From: Flexivirga meconopsidis
GTDB taxonomy: Bacteria > Actinomycetota > Actinomycetes > Actinomycetales > Dermatophilaceae
Length of the DNA: 64,000 nt
Assembly: GCF_026162425.1 (NCBI RefSeq)
Contig: NZ_JAOBQJ010000005.1
Coordinates: forward strand, 504,638-568,637
Direction of reading: 5' to 3'
Shown: positions 1 to 11,360 of the stretch, piece by piece
Position numbering within the stretch: position 1 is the stretch's first letter
Layout of the letters: each line of letters starts with the position of its first letter
Notes under the pieces: model-generated
Database searches by the model: none
What the model was told of the DNA's origin: nothing
The model's input: the letters and a program-made list of their open reading frames with translations, nothing else
Made by a program: the position numbers and the translations under genes

Positions 1-70
1 CGTTTCGACTTATGCACGCCCACGAGGCCAGACGCGCGCACACGCCGCAACCGTTTCGACTTATGCACGC
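1..70. repeat. Two 19-bp direct repeats at the window edge
   Basis: The 19-mer CGTTTCGACTTATGCACGC occurs at 1-19 and again, identically, at 52-70, a period of 51 bp. The stretch is intergenic, beyond the 3' end of the first gene. The copies diverge immediately after position 19/70. The left copy touches the window edge, so its true length and the number of copies cannot be judged. Nothing else in 1-86 looks like a gene. Confidence 0.7.
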
Positions 71-86
71 TCGACCGGATGGGAGT

Positions 87-629
87 TCAGGCGCGGCGGA
101 CCACCGCGATGGCACCGAACGGGATCACCCGGTGGCCGGTGAGCGCTCCGGGGCGGCGTAACGCATCGGCCGGGTGCTCGGCGAGGTCCAGGTGATCCGC
201 GCCGACTCTGTCGACGGTGCCGGTGGCCAGGCCGCCGGCGATGTCGTGCACGGCGACCGCGGCGCGGTCCCGGGCGATTGCTCGTAACGCGACGCCGATC
301 CCGAAACGACGACCCATCCCACGATCGTCGTCGCTGCGCAGGGTGAGGCCGACCACCGAGAGCACGGCCGCGGTCGGCAGAAGTGCCGCGTGTCGCCCGT
401 GCTCCTGCACCAAGAGCCAGTCCTTGCCGAGATCGTCCAACGTCCCCCGCACCACGCCCGCGGCCGTGGTGCATGCGATCGAGGCGCCCTCCGAGCGGGC
501 GGCGCGATCGAGCCAAGAGACCTCGGCGCGCTCGCGTCGGGTGCGGTCGGCGACCTCCGCGGCCTGCTCCAGTCGGGCGCTCGCCGCCAGCTGCGCCTCC
601 AGATCGGCGAAAAGCTGCTGCCAACGCAT
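87..629 (-). CDS. Conserved hypothetical protein, actinobacterial type
   Basis: Protein of 180 residues read from the ATG at 629 (MRWQQLF...); an in-frame extension to 659 is possible, but the residues it adds look non-native. The first 50 residues are helical, charged and rich in Ala, Glu and Arg (LFADLEAQLAASARLEQAAE). The rest alternates short beta-like hydrophobic stretches with Gly and Asp, with no cysteine cluster, membrane segment or signal peptide. I do not recognise a catalytic motif. The gene stands alone, diverging from the LysM gene across an AT-rich spacer. Function is unknown; coding is supported by the clean frame and strong third-position GC bias. Confidence 0.75.
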   Translation of the reverse strand: MRWQQLFADLEAQLAASARLEQAAEVADRTRRERAEVSWLDRAARSEGASIACTTAAGVVRGTLDDLGKDWLLVQEHGRHAALLPTAAVLSVVGLTLRSDDDRGMGRRFGIGVALRAIARDRAAVAVHDIAGGLATGTVDRVGADHLDLAEHPADALRRPGALTGHRVIPFGAIAVVRRA

Positions 630-814
630 GACGCACACCGTAGCTTCAATCAGCATCATTTGACATCATCTGACATTAAACGTCGCTAAACGTGGACAAC
701 CGCACTCGCATGTGGTTAAGTGCGTTTATTGTCAGTTGTTGTCGATTGATGACGTTTGACCCACGGGCCGTCACCCGTGAGGGATATCGGTCGACGGGTA
801 AGGGGACGATCGTC
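630..814. promoter_or_regulatory. AT-rich divergent spacer with short repeats
   Basis: This 185-bp spacer separates the divergent genes at 87-629 and 815-1600 and is clearly richer in A and T than its surroundings. TGACAT occurs at 661-666 and 671-676, and TAAACG at 677-682 and 687-692. A perfect -35 word TTGACA lies at 660-665 on the plus strand, but the matching -10 (TCGCTA or CGCTAA at 17-18 bp) is poor. CGCACT/AGTGCG arms near 702-724 could form a small hairpin. It probably holds promoters for both genes; no regulator can be named. Confidence 0.4.
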
Positions 815-1600
815 ATGAGGGGCACCGCGCACCGAGTCCGCGCCATCGCACTGGGCACGACCGCTGCCGGCGGCCTGTTCGTCGCGGCCATCGCCGCCGG
901 GTGGACCGCGGTCGGCGAAACCGCCAGGCTCGACCGGTCTGCATCGGTCCAGCCGCTCGACGCGCTCCCGCTGGTGCTGTGGTGCGCCCTTACCCTCGCG
1001 CTGCTGTGGGCCGCGTTGCTCACCGCCTCGGCCGCCGCGTCGCTGCGCGAGTCGCGCAGTGGTGCTGGGCTTGCGCGGCGCGAGGGTCGCGCACCGGCGC
1101 CACCCTCGAGCTCCGGCTTGGTCGGTCGACTGCCCGGCGTCCTGCTCGCGGTCACCGCATTCGGCACGGCCGGCACGTCGGTCGCCGTCGCAGCCCCGGC
1201 CCGCCCGGCGCAGGTGCGAATGATCGCGGCTCCCGCCATACCTGCAGCGAATGTGGTTGCAACCGCTGATGATTCGTGCGGCAGCGAGGCACCGCCGGTC
1301 CCGGGCTGGGTGCCGGACGCGCCCGCCCGCACCGACCAGACGGCTCGCGACTCGGCCGGGCTGGTGACCGGCTGCCCGGTCCCCGACGACTCTGGCGAGG
1401 TGGTGGTCCGGCGTGGCGACAGCCTCTGGTCGCTCGTCGCGCAGCAGCTCGGACCACAGGCCGACGCCACCGCGATCGCCGCCGAATGGCCGCGCTGGTA
1501 TGCCGCCAACCGCGACCTCATCGGCGACGATCCCGACCTGCTGCGGGTCGGCACCCGCCTGCACTCCCCCGACACCGCGATGGAAGGGACCCCGCGATGA
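815..1600 (+). CDS. Membrane protein with C-terminal LysM domain
   Basis: Protein of 261 residues. The start at ATG 815 is chosen because AAGGGGA sits at 800-806. Three hydrophobic segments (about residues 10-30, 50-75 and 105-130) are followed by a Pro/Ala-rich linker and one LysM module near residues 194-250 (VVRRGDSLWSLVAQQLG ... NRDLIGDDPDLLRVGTRL). LysM binds N-acetylglucosamine-containing glycan, so the C-terminus is presumably in the cell wall. The stop overlaps the start of the next gene (ATGA at 1597-1600), so translation is coupled. A LysM gene followed by an Rv3235-type gene facing secA1 is a familiar actinobacterial arrangement. The exact role is unknown. Confidence 0.8.
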   Translation: MRGTAHRVRAIALGTTAAGGLFVAAIAAGWTAVGETARLDRSASVQPLDALPLVLWCALTLALLWAALLTASAAASLRESRSGAGLARREGRAPAPPSSSGLVGRLPGVLLAVTAFGTAGTSVAVAAPARPAQVRMIAAPAIPAANVVATADDSCGSEAPPVPGWVPDAPARTDQTARDSAGLVTGCPVPDDSGEVVVRRGDSLWSLVAQQLGPQADATAIAAEWPRWYAANRDLIGDDPDLLRVGTRLHSPDTAMEGTPR

Positions 1601-2139
1601 GCCTGCCCGCCTACACAGCACCCCTGCGCCTTCGGCCGGCGATCGGCTGGCAACCGCCCGCGCTCGACGAGCAGGCCGTCGATCTGCTGTATGACGAGGC
1701 GGTCGCGGTGTCCCGCGACCAGCGCCGCGGCTACTCCCAGCCGACCCTGCGCGTGCACCTGCGGGCCGCCGACCTCGACCCGATGTTCGGCCCGCAGGCC
1801 ACCCAGCGGGCCGCACTGCCCGACCCGGAGCCCTGGCTGCGTCAACTCGCGGCGGCGATGCTGGAATGCATGACCGGCGTGCGCGCCCCGTCACAGATCG
1901 CCCGCTGGGTCAGCCCGCTGGTGCTGGAGCGGGTCAACCGGCGCAACGTCATCGCTCGGCGCCGCGGCGCACATCCGATCGCACCACCCCGGGTGCGCAA
2001 GGTGCACGTGTGCGAACCGGACGACGGCGTGGCCGAGGCGAGCATCGTCGTACACCACCAAGGACGGGTGCGGGCACTCGCCCTGCGGCTCGTCGGTGTC
2101 GACGGCCGCTGGATGGTCACCGCGATGGAGTTGGGCTGA
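1597..2139 (+). CDS. Rv3235 family protein
   Basis: Protein of 180 residues starting at the ATG that overlaps the LysM stop. The C-terminal half carries the family pattern: WLRQLAAAMLECMTGVRAPSQIARW, then RVRKVHVCEPDDGVAEASIVVHHQGRVRALALRL and a final GRWMVTAMELG strand, like a small cystatin/NTF2-type fold. The N-terminal 60 residues are variable. In mycobacteria the equivalent gene also lies close to secA1. No enzymatic motif is visible and the function is unknown. The gene ends 6 bp from the converging secA1 stop, leaving no room for a separate terminator. Confidence 0.8.
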   Translation: MSLPAYTAPLRLRPAIGWQPPALDEQAVDLLYDEAVAVSRDQRRGYSQPTLRVHLRAADLDPMFGPQATQRAALPDPEPWLRQLAAAMLECMTGVRAPSQIARWVSPLVLERVNRRNVIARRRGAHPIAPPRVRKVHVCEPDDGVAEASIVVHHQGRVRALALRLVGVDGRWMVTAMELG

Positions 2140-2145
2140 GACGAG

Positions 2146-4875
<2,730 letters not shown>

Positions 4876-4955
4876 GGACGCTCCCCGCGGGATGACAGAC
4901 AGGTGGACAGACCCACCCATGCTAATCGGTGCGCGGACGTGGTTTGCTGCCCGGC

Positions 4956-6650
4956 ATGCCGGTTTACCCCGACGACGTGCCAGAGCTCAGCGACGAGCGC
5001 CTGGTGTTGCGCGCGCTGCGCGAGGACGACCTGCCCCGGGTCATCGAGTTCGCGAACGATCCGGGCAGCAGAGCAAGCATTGCGCTGCCTGCGCCATACG
5101 GCGATGCGGAGGCGCGGGCCTTCTTGGACACGGTGCGCGCCGGCTGGGAGTCCAGCAGCGACCGGATCTGGGCGGTGGAGCTCGACGGTGAGTGGGCCGG
5201 CACGGTGAGCCTCAATGCCCGGGTGCCCGGCACGGCCGAGATCGGGTATGCCGCGCACCCCGATGCGCGCGGACGCGGGGTCGCCGCCGGCGCGGCGCGG
5301 CTGGCGATCGCCTACGCCTTCGACGACCTGGGGTTGCGGGTGCTGCAATGGCGGGCGACCCGCGGCAACTGGGGCTCGCGCCGGGTCGGGTGGGCCCTCG
5401 GTTTCGTCGTCGACGGCATCGCGCCGGCGTCGCGGGTCGATGCCCTCGGCGAGGTGGCGGACACGTGGTACGGCCACCTGCGCGCCGGCGAGCCGGTCGC
5501 CCCGCGCAACCAGTGGTTCGAACCGGCAGTGCTGACCGACGACTCCGTGCGGCTACGGCCCTGGCGCGAGGACGACGCACCACAGGACGATGGCGACGCA
5601 TCGCTCGTCCGCTTCATGCACGGGTCCGCACCCACCAGCGACGGTTTCGCCGAGTGGCTGACAATCCGCAAGGAGCGCATGGCTTCCGGGGAAGGCGTGT
5701 TCTGGTGCATCGCGGACGCCACTGACGACCGCCCCCTTGGCGGCATCCAGCTCTTCCGGATGAACCTGCCGATGCACCGCGAGACCGCGATGGTCGCCTA
5801 TTGGCTCCAGCCGCATGCACGCAGCCGTGGAGCGGTGGGTCGAGCACTCGAACTCCTTGTGACACATGCCTTCTCGCCGCTCGAGGAGGGCGGGCTCGGG
5901 CTACGCCGGATCGGCGCCTTCGTCGACGCGGGCAACCTGGGGTCGCAGCGGGTGCTGCATGCGGCCGGCTTCCGGCAGATCGGTGCCGCGCACTCCGCCC
6001 TCAGCTATGACGACGGCAGCACCGCCGACGAGCAGGTCTACGAACTGCTCGCCACCGACGACCGCGACGCACAGCGCACTGCTGCGATCCCAGTGCCGAC
6101 GCTGCGGTCGGCACGGCTGGTGCTGCGCGAATGGGGCGAGAACGACGCTCCGAGCGCCGAACCCGAGGGGGACCCGGCACTCGTCGGCAGTATGGGGATC
6201 GACCCGCGACCGCCCGCCGCGTCGTACGAGAGGTGGCTGGCGCGGCTGCGCGCCGACGCCTTGTCCGGTGATGCCGTGCGCTGGTGTGTCACCGACGCCG
6301 AATCAGGCCGGGTGCTCGGCGCCGTGTCCGTGCGCGACCTCGGCGGCCCGTTGCGCAGCGGCACCGTCGCCTACTGGCTGCTGCCGGATGCGCGCGGCAA
6401 CGGAGTCACTGCCGAGGCGCTGAAAGCGGTTGTCGACCACGCCTTCTCGACCGACGGCCTGGCGCTGGAACGGCTTGCTGCCGAGACAGTGTCGGACAAC
6501 CACGCGTCGATGCTGACCCTGGCAAGTGCGGGTTTCCGGCAGTGGGGGCAGGACCACCAGTCGTTCGTCACCGCCGACGGCCGACCGCACGACAGCGCCT
6601 ACTTCGAGTTGCTCGCCAGTGAGTATGCCGAGGGTCACGAAACCACGTAG
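4956..6650 (+). CDS. Triple-domain GNAT N-acetyltransferase
   Basis: Protein of 564 residues containing three consecutive RimJ/RimL-type GNAT domains, at about 9-180, 190-365 and 378-560. Each opens with a signature like [22 protein letters not shown] or [12 protein letters not shown], and has the acetyl-CoA loop region ([36 protein letters not shown]) followed by an N...S..V/L...GF ending. RimL-type enzymes acetylate protein N-termini or small amines; the substrate here is unknown. ATG 4956 begins [16 protein letters not shown], closely matching the start of the next gene (MPRFPQDVPRLTGEGV), which supports this start and recent duplication. It lies divergent from secA1. Confidence 0.85.
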   Translation: MPVYPDDVPELSDERLVLRALREDDLPRVIEFANDPGSRASIALPAPYGDAEARAFLDTVRAGWESSSDRIWAVELDGEWAGTVSLNARVPGTAEIGYAAHPDARGRGVAAGAARLAIAYAFDDLGLRVLQWRATRGNWGSRRVGWALGFVVDGIAPASRVDALGEVADTWYGHLRAGEPVAPRNQWFEPAVLTDDSVRLRPWREDDAPQDDGDASLVRFMHGSAPTSDGFAEWLTIRKERMASGEGVFWCIADATDDRPLGGIQLFRMNLPMHRETAMVAYWLQPHARSRGAVGRALELLVTHAFSPLEEGGLGLRRIGAFVDAGNLGSQRVLHAAGFRQIGAAHSALSYDDGSTADEQVYELLATDDRDAQRTAAIPVPTLRSARLVLREWGENDAPSAEPEGDPALVGSMGIDPRPPAASYERWLARLRADALSGDAVRWCVTDAESGRVLGAVSVRDLGGPLRSGTVAYWLLPDARGNGVTAEALKAVVDHAFSTDGLALERLAAETVSDNHASMLTLASAGFRQWGQDHQSFVTADGRPHDSAYFELLASEYAEGHETT

Positions 6651-6682
6651 CGCGCGCCGCAGGCACGTGATTGGCTGCCGCC

Positions 6683-8956
6683 ATGCCACGGTTTCCGCAG
6701 GATGTGCCACGACTGACTGGCGAGGGCGTGCTGTTGCGCGCCCACACCGAGGCTGACATCCCGCGAATCATCAGCAGTTGCAACGATTCCCGCTCCCGGC
6801 AATGGCTGTCTCTGCCGGACCCGTATGGCGAGGAGCAGGCCCGCGAACATCTTGCGCACGTCGCGCAAGGGTGGGCCGACGAGAGCGAGTACGTGTGGGC
6901 TATCGAGGCGGGAGGGAAGTACGTCGGCTCGATCAACCTGCACCGCCGCTCCCCCGCCGCGCGCGAGGTCGGCTACCTGACACACCCGGACTCCCGCGGG
7001 CAGGGCTTCACCAGCGCCGCGATCCGCCGAGTCGTCCGGCACGCCTTCGACGACCTGCGCCTGCCCACCGTCACCTGGCGTGCGGGACGCGGCAACTGGG
7101 GCTCGCGGCGCGCTGCATGGGCGGCTGGGTTCACCGTCGACGGTGTGTGGCCGGCGCAGGCCACCGACGGCCGTGGCGAACCCGAGGACCTGTGGGTCGG
7201 CCACGTGCACGCGGACGGCTGGACCGGCGTGCCGATCCACCCGTGGTGGAAGCCGAAAGTGTTGGAGAAGAACGGCATTCGGCTGCGGCCGTGGCGTGCG
7301 GACGATCAACTGCAGCCGCCCGACGACGGCGCGCGGCTGATGGTGACGAACATGCAGCCGGCACCTGCCGACTTCGCCTCGTGGCTGGTGGACCGGCAGG
7401 AGCGGATGGCCTCCGGCGAGAGCGTCTTCTGGTGCATCGCCGACGCAGCCACCGACGAGCCGCTCGGCCACGTGCAGGTCGTCCGGATGAACATCGACTT
7501 CATCGCAGGCACCGGAGAGGTCGGATACTGGCTCTACCCGGGAGCACGTGGCCGTGGGGTGATGACGACCGCCCTGGACCTGGTGCGCCAGCATGCCTTC
7601 ACCGAGCGCTCCGACGACAGCGGCACGAGCGGGCTCGGGCTGCACCGGCTGCGGGCGGGCACGGACGAGCGCAACCTGGCGTCCGAGCGAGTTTTGCGCC
7701 GGGCCGGTTTCCGCAACTGGGGCACCGAGCGGTCCGTGCTGGCCCAACCGGACGGCGCACACACCGGAGCACTCAACTGGGAGTTGCTGGCCACCGATGA
7801 CGTCGCCGGACAGTCGGTTTCGCCCCGTCATACACCGGTGTTCGAGACCGACACCATCCGGTTGCGCCCCTGGCGCGAGTCCGACCGGGACACACTGCCT
7901 TCGCAGGTCGACGAACTCGCGTCCAGGTTCATGCCGGCCGGAGCACAACCGACGCCCGACACCTTCGACACGTGGTGGCGGCGTCGTCGGCGCAACGTCG
8001 ACTCCGGCGTCGCGGTCGGCTGGTGCATCGCCGACCCCTCGACCGACCAAGCACTCGGCGACGTGTCGCTCTTCGGCATCGGCGACGGCACCGCCACGTC
8101 CGCCGAGATCGGTTACTGGCTCCTACCAGAGGCTCGTGGACGCGGCTACCTCCCGCAGGCATTGGAAATCGTTGTGCCACATGCCTTTTCGCGGGCCGAC
8201 CACGGCGGCATGGGGCTTACCCGGCTGCACGCCGCGACGGACCTCGACAACGTCGCCTCCCAAGCCTTGCTTACCGGAGCCGGCTTTCGCCGCTGGGGGC
8301 AGGACCGGCAGGCTTACACCGGAAGCGACGGCACCATCAGCGACGGCGCCTACTTCGAGCTGCTCGCCACCGACGATCGGGAGAGCCAGCGCACCAGCAC
8401 GCCTCCGGTGCTGGACTTCCCGGATGTCCGGTTGAGGCCACTGCGCGCCGATGACGTCGCGCCCCTCGCGCGCACCTGGGCCGACCCCGAGGTAGCTCAC
8501 TGGTTGTCGGTCCCGCAGGACGATGTCGACACCCGGGCGGCCGACTACGTGCGGGAGAAGAGATACGCCGAACCCGAGACCCACGGCCTGTGGTGGGTCG
8601 TGTGCGGCGCCGGCAGCGACGACTTCGCCGGCGTCGCCGGGCTGCAGCACATCACCGGCGGACCGGCATCCTCGGCGGAGATCGGCTACTGGCTCACCGC
8701 GCAGGCCCGGGGCCATGGCCTCGCCTCCGCGGCGGTGCAGGCGTTGACGTCCTTCGCGTTCCTGCCGCCCGGGCGGGGTGGGCTCGGGGTACACCGAGTG
8801 ACGGCGGGCGTCGCCGAGGGCAACGAAGCATCGTTGCGCGCGCTGCAGAATGCCGGCCTGCAGGTGGTCGGACGGGCGCGGCAGGCCGAGGCGCTCGGCG
8901 ACGGCAGTGTCGTCGACTTGCTACTGCTCGACCGGGTGGCCGGCAGGGACAGCTAA
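6683..8956 (+). CDS. Quadruple-domain GNAT N-acetyltransferase
   Basis: Protein of 757 residues with four tandem RimJ/RimL-like GNAT domains beginning near residues 10, 195, 386 and 577 (GVLLRAHTEAD, IRLRPWRADD, IRLRPWRESD, VRLRPLRADD). Each retains a Q/R-x-x-G-x-G/A-like pyrophosphate loop (SRGQGFTSAA, ARGRGVMTTA, ARGRGYLPQA, ARGHGLASAA). Domains 1-3 resemble domains 1-3 of the preceding gene in order, so the pair arose by gene duplication plus gain or loss of one domain. ATG 6683 is preferred over the upstream TTG at 6671. The last 4 bp overlap the converging response-regulator gene. Substrates are unknown. Confidence 0.85.
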   Translation: MPRFPQDVPRLTGEGVLLRAHTEADIPRIISSCNDSRSRQWLSLPDPYGEEQAREHLAHVAQGWADESEYVWAIEAGGKYVGSINLHRRSPAAREVGYLTHPDSRGQGFTSAAIRRVVRHAFDDLRLPTVTWRAGRGNWGSRRAAWAAGFTVDGVWPAQATDGRGEPEDLWVGHVHADGWTGVPIHPWWKPKVLEKNGIRLRPWRADDQLQPPDDGARLMVTNMQPAPADFASWLVDRQERMASGESVFWCIADAATDEPLGHVQVVRMNIDFIAGTGEVGYWLYPGARGRGVMTTALDLVRQHAFTERSDDSGTSGLGLHRLRAGTDERNLASERVLRRAGFRNWGTERSVLAQPDGAHTGALNWELLATDDVAGQSVSPRHTPVFETDTIRLRPWRESDRDTLPSQVDELASRFMPAGAQPTPDTFDTWWRRRRRNVDSGVAVGWCIADPSTDQALGDVSLFGIGDGTATSAEIGYWLLPEARGRGYLPQALEIVVPHAFSRADHGGMGLTRLHAATDLDNVASQALLTGAGFRRWGQDRQAYTGSDGTISDGAYFELLATDDRESQRTSTPPVLDFPDVRLRPLRADDVAPLARTWADPEVAHWLSVPQDDVDTRAADYVREKRYAEPETHGLWWVVCGAGSDDFAGVAGLQHITGGPASSAEIGYWLTAQARGHGLASAAVQALTSFAFLPPGRGGLGVHRVTAGVAEGNEASLRALQNAGLQVVGRARQAEALGDGSVVDLLLLDRVAGRDS

Positions 8957-9690
8957 TCGGTGGAGCGCTTGCCGGTGTCCGGGTCCTCGATCAGACCGCC
9001 GCGCACGGCATACATCGCCGCCTCCACCCGACTGCGCAGGTGCAGCTTGTCGAGGATGTTGCGCACGTGGTTCTTCACGGTGTTCTCGGAAATGAACAGC
9101 TCCTCGGCGACCCGTCTGTTGGACCAGCCACGGGCCACGTGCCTCAGCACCTCCCGCTCGCGCTCGGTGAGTGCGGGCACCGGATCAGTGCTGGCCTGCG
9201 GCGTCGAGCGGACCATCGCCGCAAATTCCGAGAGCAGGGTCGAGGCGAGGGACGGGGACAACAGCGCCTGACCGGCGGCGACGGCACGGATCGCGCCGGG
9301 CAACTGCTCGGGTGCCACATCCTTGAGCAGGTAACCGGTGGCGCCCGCCTTGATCGCCTCGACCAGGTCGGCCTCCTCGTCGGAGGCGGTGAGCATCAGG
9401 ATCTGGGTCTGCGGGACGGCCGCCTTCACCGCACGGCAGACCTCGAGGCCGTTGCCGTCGGGCAGGTAGATGTCCAGCACGAGGACGTCGGGTGCCAGCG
9501 CCACCGTCCGCTCGACGGCTTCCGTGGCGGTGCCGACGTCGCCGACCAGCTCGATGCCGTCCTCGAGCTCAAGGACGGTTTGCAGCCCGCGACGGTAGAT
9601 CGCGTAGTCCTCGACGAGCAGCACCCGCAATGACCGCGCGGCCGGGGTGTCCCGGGCCGCGCGGTCATGGGTCATCAGATGCTCAGTCAC
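8953..9690 (-). CDS. LuxR/NarL-family response regulator
   Basis: Protein of 245 residues. The receiver domain (about 20-140) has the acidic pair VED (26-28), the likely phospho-acceptor Asp73 in LVLDIYLPDG and the Lys of LLKDV. A C-terminal LuxR-type HTH (about 178-240) reads LTEREREVLRHVARGWSNRRVAEEL. No histidine kinase gene is adjacent, so it is an orphan regulator here. The GTG start (9690) overlaps the hpf stop as GTGA, so the two are translationally coupled in one operon, which suggests a link to stress or stationary-phase control; that link is inferred from position only. Confidence 0.9.
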   Translation of the reverse strand: MTEHLMTHDRAARDTPAARSLRVLLVEDYAIYRRGLQTVLELEDGIELVGDVGTATEAVERTVALAPDVLVLDIYLPDGNGLEVCRAVKAAVPQTQILMLTASDEEADLVEAIKAGATGYLLKDVAPEQLPGAIRAVAAGQALLSPSLASTLLSEFAAMVRSTPQASTDPVPALTEREREVLRHVARGWSNRRVAEELFISENTVKNHVRNILDKLHLRSRVEAAMYAVRGGLIEDPDTGKRSTD

Positions 9691-10334
9691 GCCGGAGCGT
9701 CCGCAAGCGCCACTGGTGCCTCGCTCACGTCCAGCTGGATGACGCCGTAGGACCAGCCGCGGCGGCGGTAGACCACACTCGGCCGGCCGGTCTCGATGTC
9801 TTGGTAGAGGTAGAAGTCGTGGCCGACCAGCTCCATCTCGTAGAGGGCCTGGTCGACACCCATCGGGGTGCTGGTGTGCACCTTTTCGCGCAACTGGATG
9901 GGACAGTCTTCGTCGCCGCCGACCTTGGCGATGTGCGCCGGCAGCGGAGCTGCCTCGGCGACGGTGTCGTCCTCCGGCGGAGTGAGGGCCGCCGTCGCGT
10001 CATGCACCGACATCGGCTGCCGCCGGCCCCGATGGATGCGTCGTTTGTCGTGCATGCGGCGTAGCCGCTCACCAAGGCGAGTCATGGCCACGTCGAGCGC
10101 GGCGTACTCCTCGTCGGCACTCGCCTCGGCGCGAATGACCGACCGCTTGGCATGGCAGGTGATCTCTATGCGTTCCGCTTCCTTCGCCTGCCGGGGGTTG
10201 GCTTCGTGCGTGATCACCACGTCACAACGACTGACCCGCGGGTCGAGCTGGGCGACCTTGCCCAGCTTCTCCTCGATGTGCCGGCGAAAGCGCTCGGAAA
10301 CCGCGACGTGGCGTCCGGTAACGGTGATCTCCAT
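9687..10334 (-). CDS. hpf: Long-form ribosome hibernation promoting factor
   Basis: Protein of 215 residues that pairs inactive 70S ribosomes into 100S dimers during starvation. The N-terminal S30AE domain (about 1-100) begins MEITVTGRHVAVSERFRRHIEEKL. A basic linker (HDKRRIHRGRRQ) and the C-terminal dimerisation domain (about 155-212, VRTKRFxLKPM-type, here VVYRRRGWSYGVIQLDV) complete the long form. ATG 10334 is preferred because GAAGGAG precedes it; the frame stays open to 10544 without support. The gene lies between comF and an orphan response regulator, the conserved actinobacterial secA1-hpf-comF-lpqB neighbourhood. Confidence 0.95.
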   Translation of the reverse strand: MEITVTGRHVAVSERFRRHIEEKLGKVAQLDPRVSRCDVVITHEANPRQAKEAERIEITCHAKRSVIRAEASADEEYAALDVAMTRLGERLRRMHDKRRIHRGRRQPMSVHDATAALTPPEDDTVAEAAPLPAHIAKVGGDEDCPIQLREKVHTSTPMGVDQALYEMELVGHDFYLYQDIETGRPSVVYRRRGWSYGVIQLDVSEAPVALADAPA

Positions 10335-10540
10335 GGTGCACTCCTTCATCGACTTCGCATGCAGAGGCGGGACGGCATCCCTCAGCGGCCGTGGCACCAC
10401 CCCCGGAGTCCGAAGGTGCAGGAGTCGAGCACAGCTGTCGGCGGCGCCGAACGCAGCCTGTGCTTCATCCCCTGACGTTAATCCACCGAAGGGTCCGACG
10501 TAAACGCCAATCGCACAATGCGCGAACATCCATCGCGCGC
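10335..10540 (-). promoter_or_regulatory. hpf leader and upstream spacer
   Basis: This 206-bp spacer separates the comF stop from the hpf start on the minus strand. It holds the GAAGGAG ribosome-binding site just before ATG 10334. Around 10470-10510 the base composition drops in GC (GGATTAACGTC and GTTTACGTCGG on the minus strand), the likeliest promoter area, but no convincing pair of hexamers stands out. I see no gene, riboswitch or strong hairpin. Confidence 0.35.
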
Positions 10541-11260
10541 TCACAGCGGGGCGGTATGGCGCTGCGTCGCGGCGACGGTCGCGGCGCTCACCGCGCCGGC
10601 CCCGGCGGCGTGCAACGAACGCGCGGCCTCGGCAAGAGTCGAGCCCGTCGTGACGATGTCGTCGACCACCAGCACGGTGGCCCCGGCGAGCCGGCTGCCA
10701 CGCGCGGCCACCATGCTGCCGGAAACGTTGCGCGACCGCGCGTCGGCGCCCAGCCCGGCCTGGTCCTGACCGGCCCGTCCTGCCCGCAGCGCGGCGACCT
10801 GCCGTAGCGCCGGCGCCGTGCCGGCGAGGGCGTGCCGGGTGAGCTCGGCCAGCGGGTCCCGGCCACGGCTGCGCAGCGACCCCGCACGAGTGGGCACCGG
10901 GACCACCAGCACCGGACGCCCCGAGGCCAGCGCGTCGCGCAATGGCTCATCGCTGCCGAGCGCGGCCGCGATCGCACCCCGCAGGAGGAGACCGAGCCGG
11001 TCGCCGAGGTCGCAGCGACCGGCGTCCTTGAAGGCGCGCAGCATGGCCGCCACCGGCCCGTCATACGGCACCTGGGACCAGGTGCGCGGGAATCCGGGCG
11101 GTGTCGGGGACGGCCAGGTCGCGGTGGCCTCGATCGCCCGGGCGAGGGTCACTGCGCCGGCGCACCGAGGGCACACGGCGCAGGACCGCTCACCGCATCC
11201 GGCGCAGGAGCGCGGGAGCGCGAGCTCGGCGAGAGCCTGCAGCGCGGCGAAGGTTTGCAT
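10541..11260 (-). CDS. comF: ComF family phosphoribosyltransferase-like protein
   Basis: Protein of 239 residues. A cysteine-rich N-terminal zinc-finger-like segment (CAGCGERSCAVCPRC, about 20-34) precedes a type I phosphoribosyltransferase domain with the PRPP-binding signature VLVVDDIVTTGSTL near 197-210. ComF proteins of competent bacteria act in natural transformation, but homologues are nearly universal and other roles are likely. The gene sits between lpqB and hpf, all on the minus strand, with about 100 bp to the lpqB stop. It is the only competence-related gene in the window, worth remembering beside the iterated octamer reported below. Confidence 0.9.
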   Translation of the reverse strand: MQTFAALQALAELALPRSCAGCGERSCAVCPRCAGAVTLARAIEATATWPSPTPPGFPRTWSQVPYDGPVAAMLRAFKDAGRCDLGDRLGLLLRGAIAAALGSDEPLRDALASGRPVLVVPVPTRAGSLRSRGRDPLAELTRHALAGTAPALRQVAALRAGRAGQDQAGLGADARSRNVSGSMVAARGSRLAGATVLVVDDIVTTGSTLAEAARSLHAAGAGAVSAATVAATQRHTAPL

Positions 11261-11360
11261 CGCGGCCAGCCTCGGGCTCAGCGGGCGACGTGCACAATCC
11301 GGACCGATCCGGGCTGTGGACCGCCCCTGCGCACACCGCCGGGATGTGGACCGCCGGGTG

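Noticed and set aside
1-70. Possible CRISPR array at the left edge (19-bp repeat, 32-bp gap)
   Set aside because: Only two copies are visible, the repeat is short and not palindromic, and no cas gene is present. Kept as a plain direct repeat.
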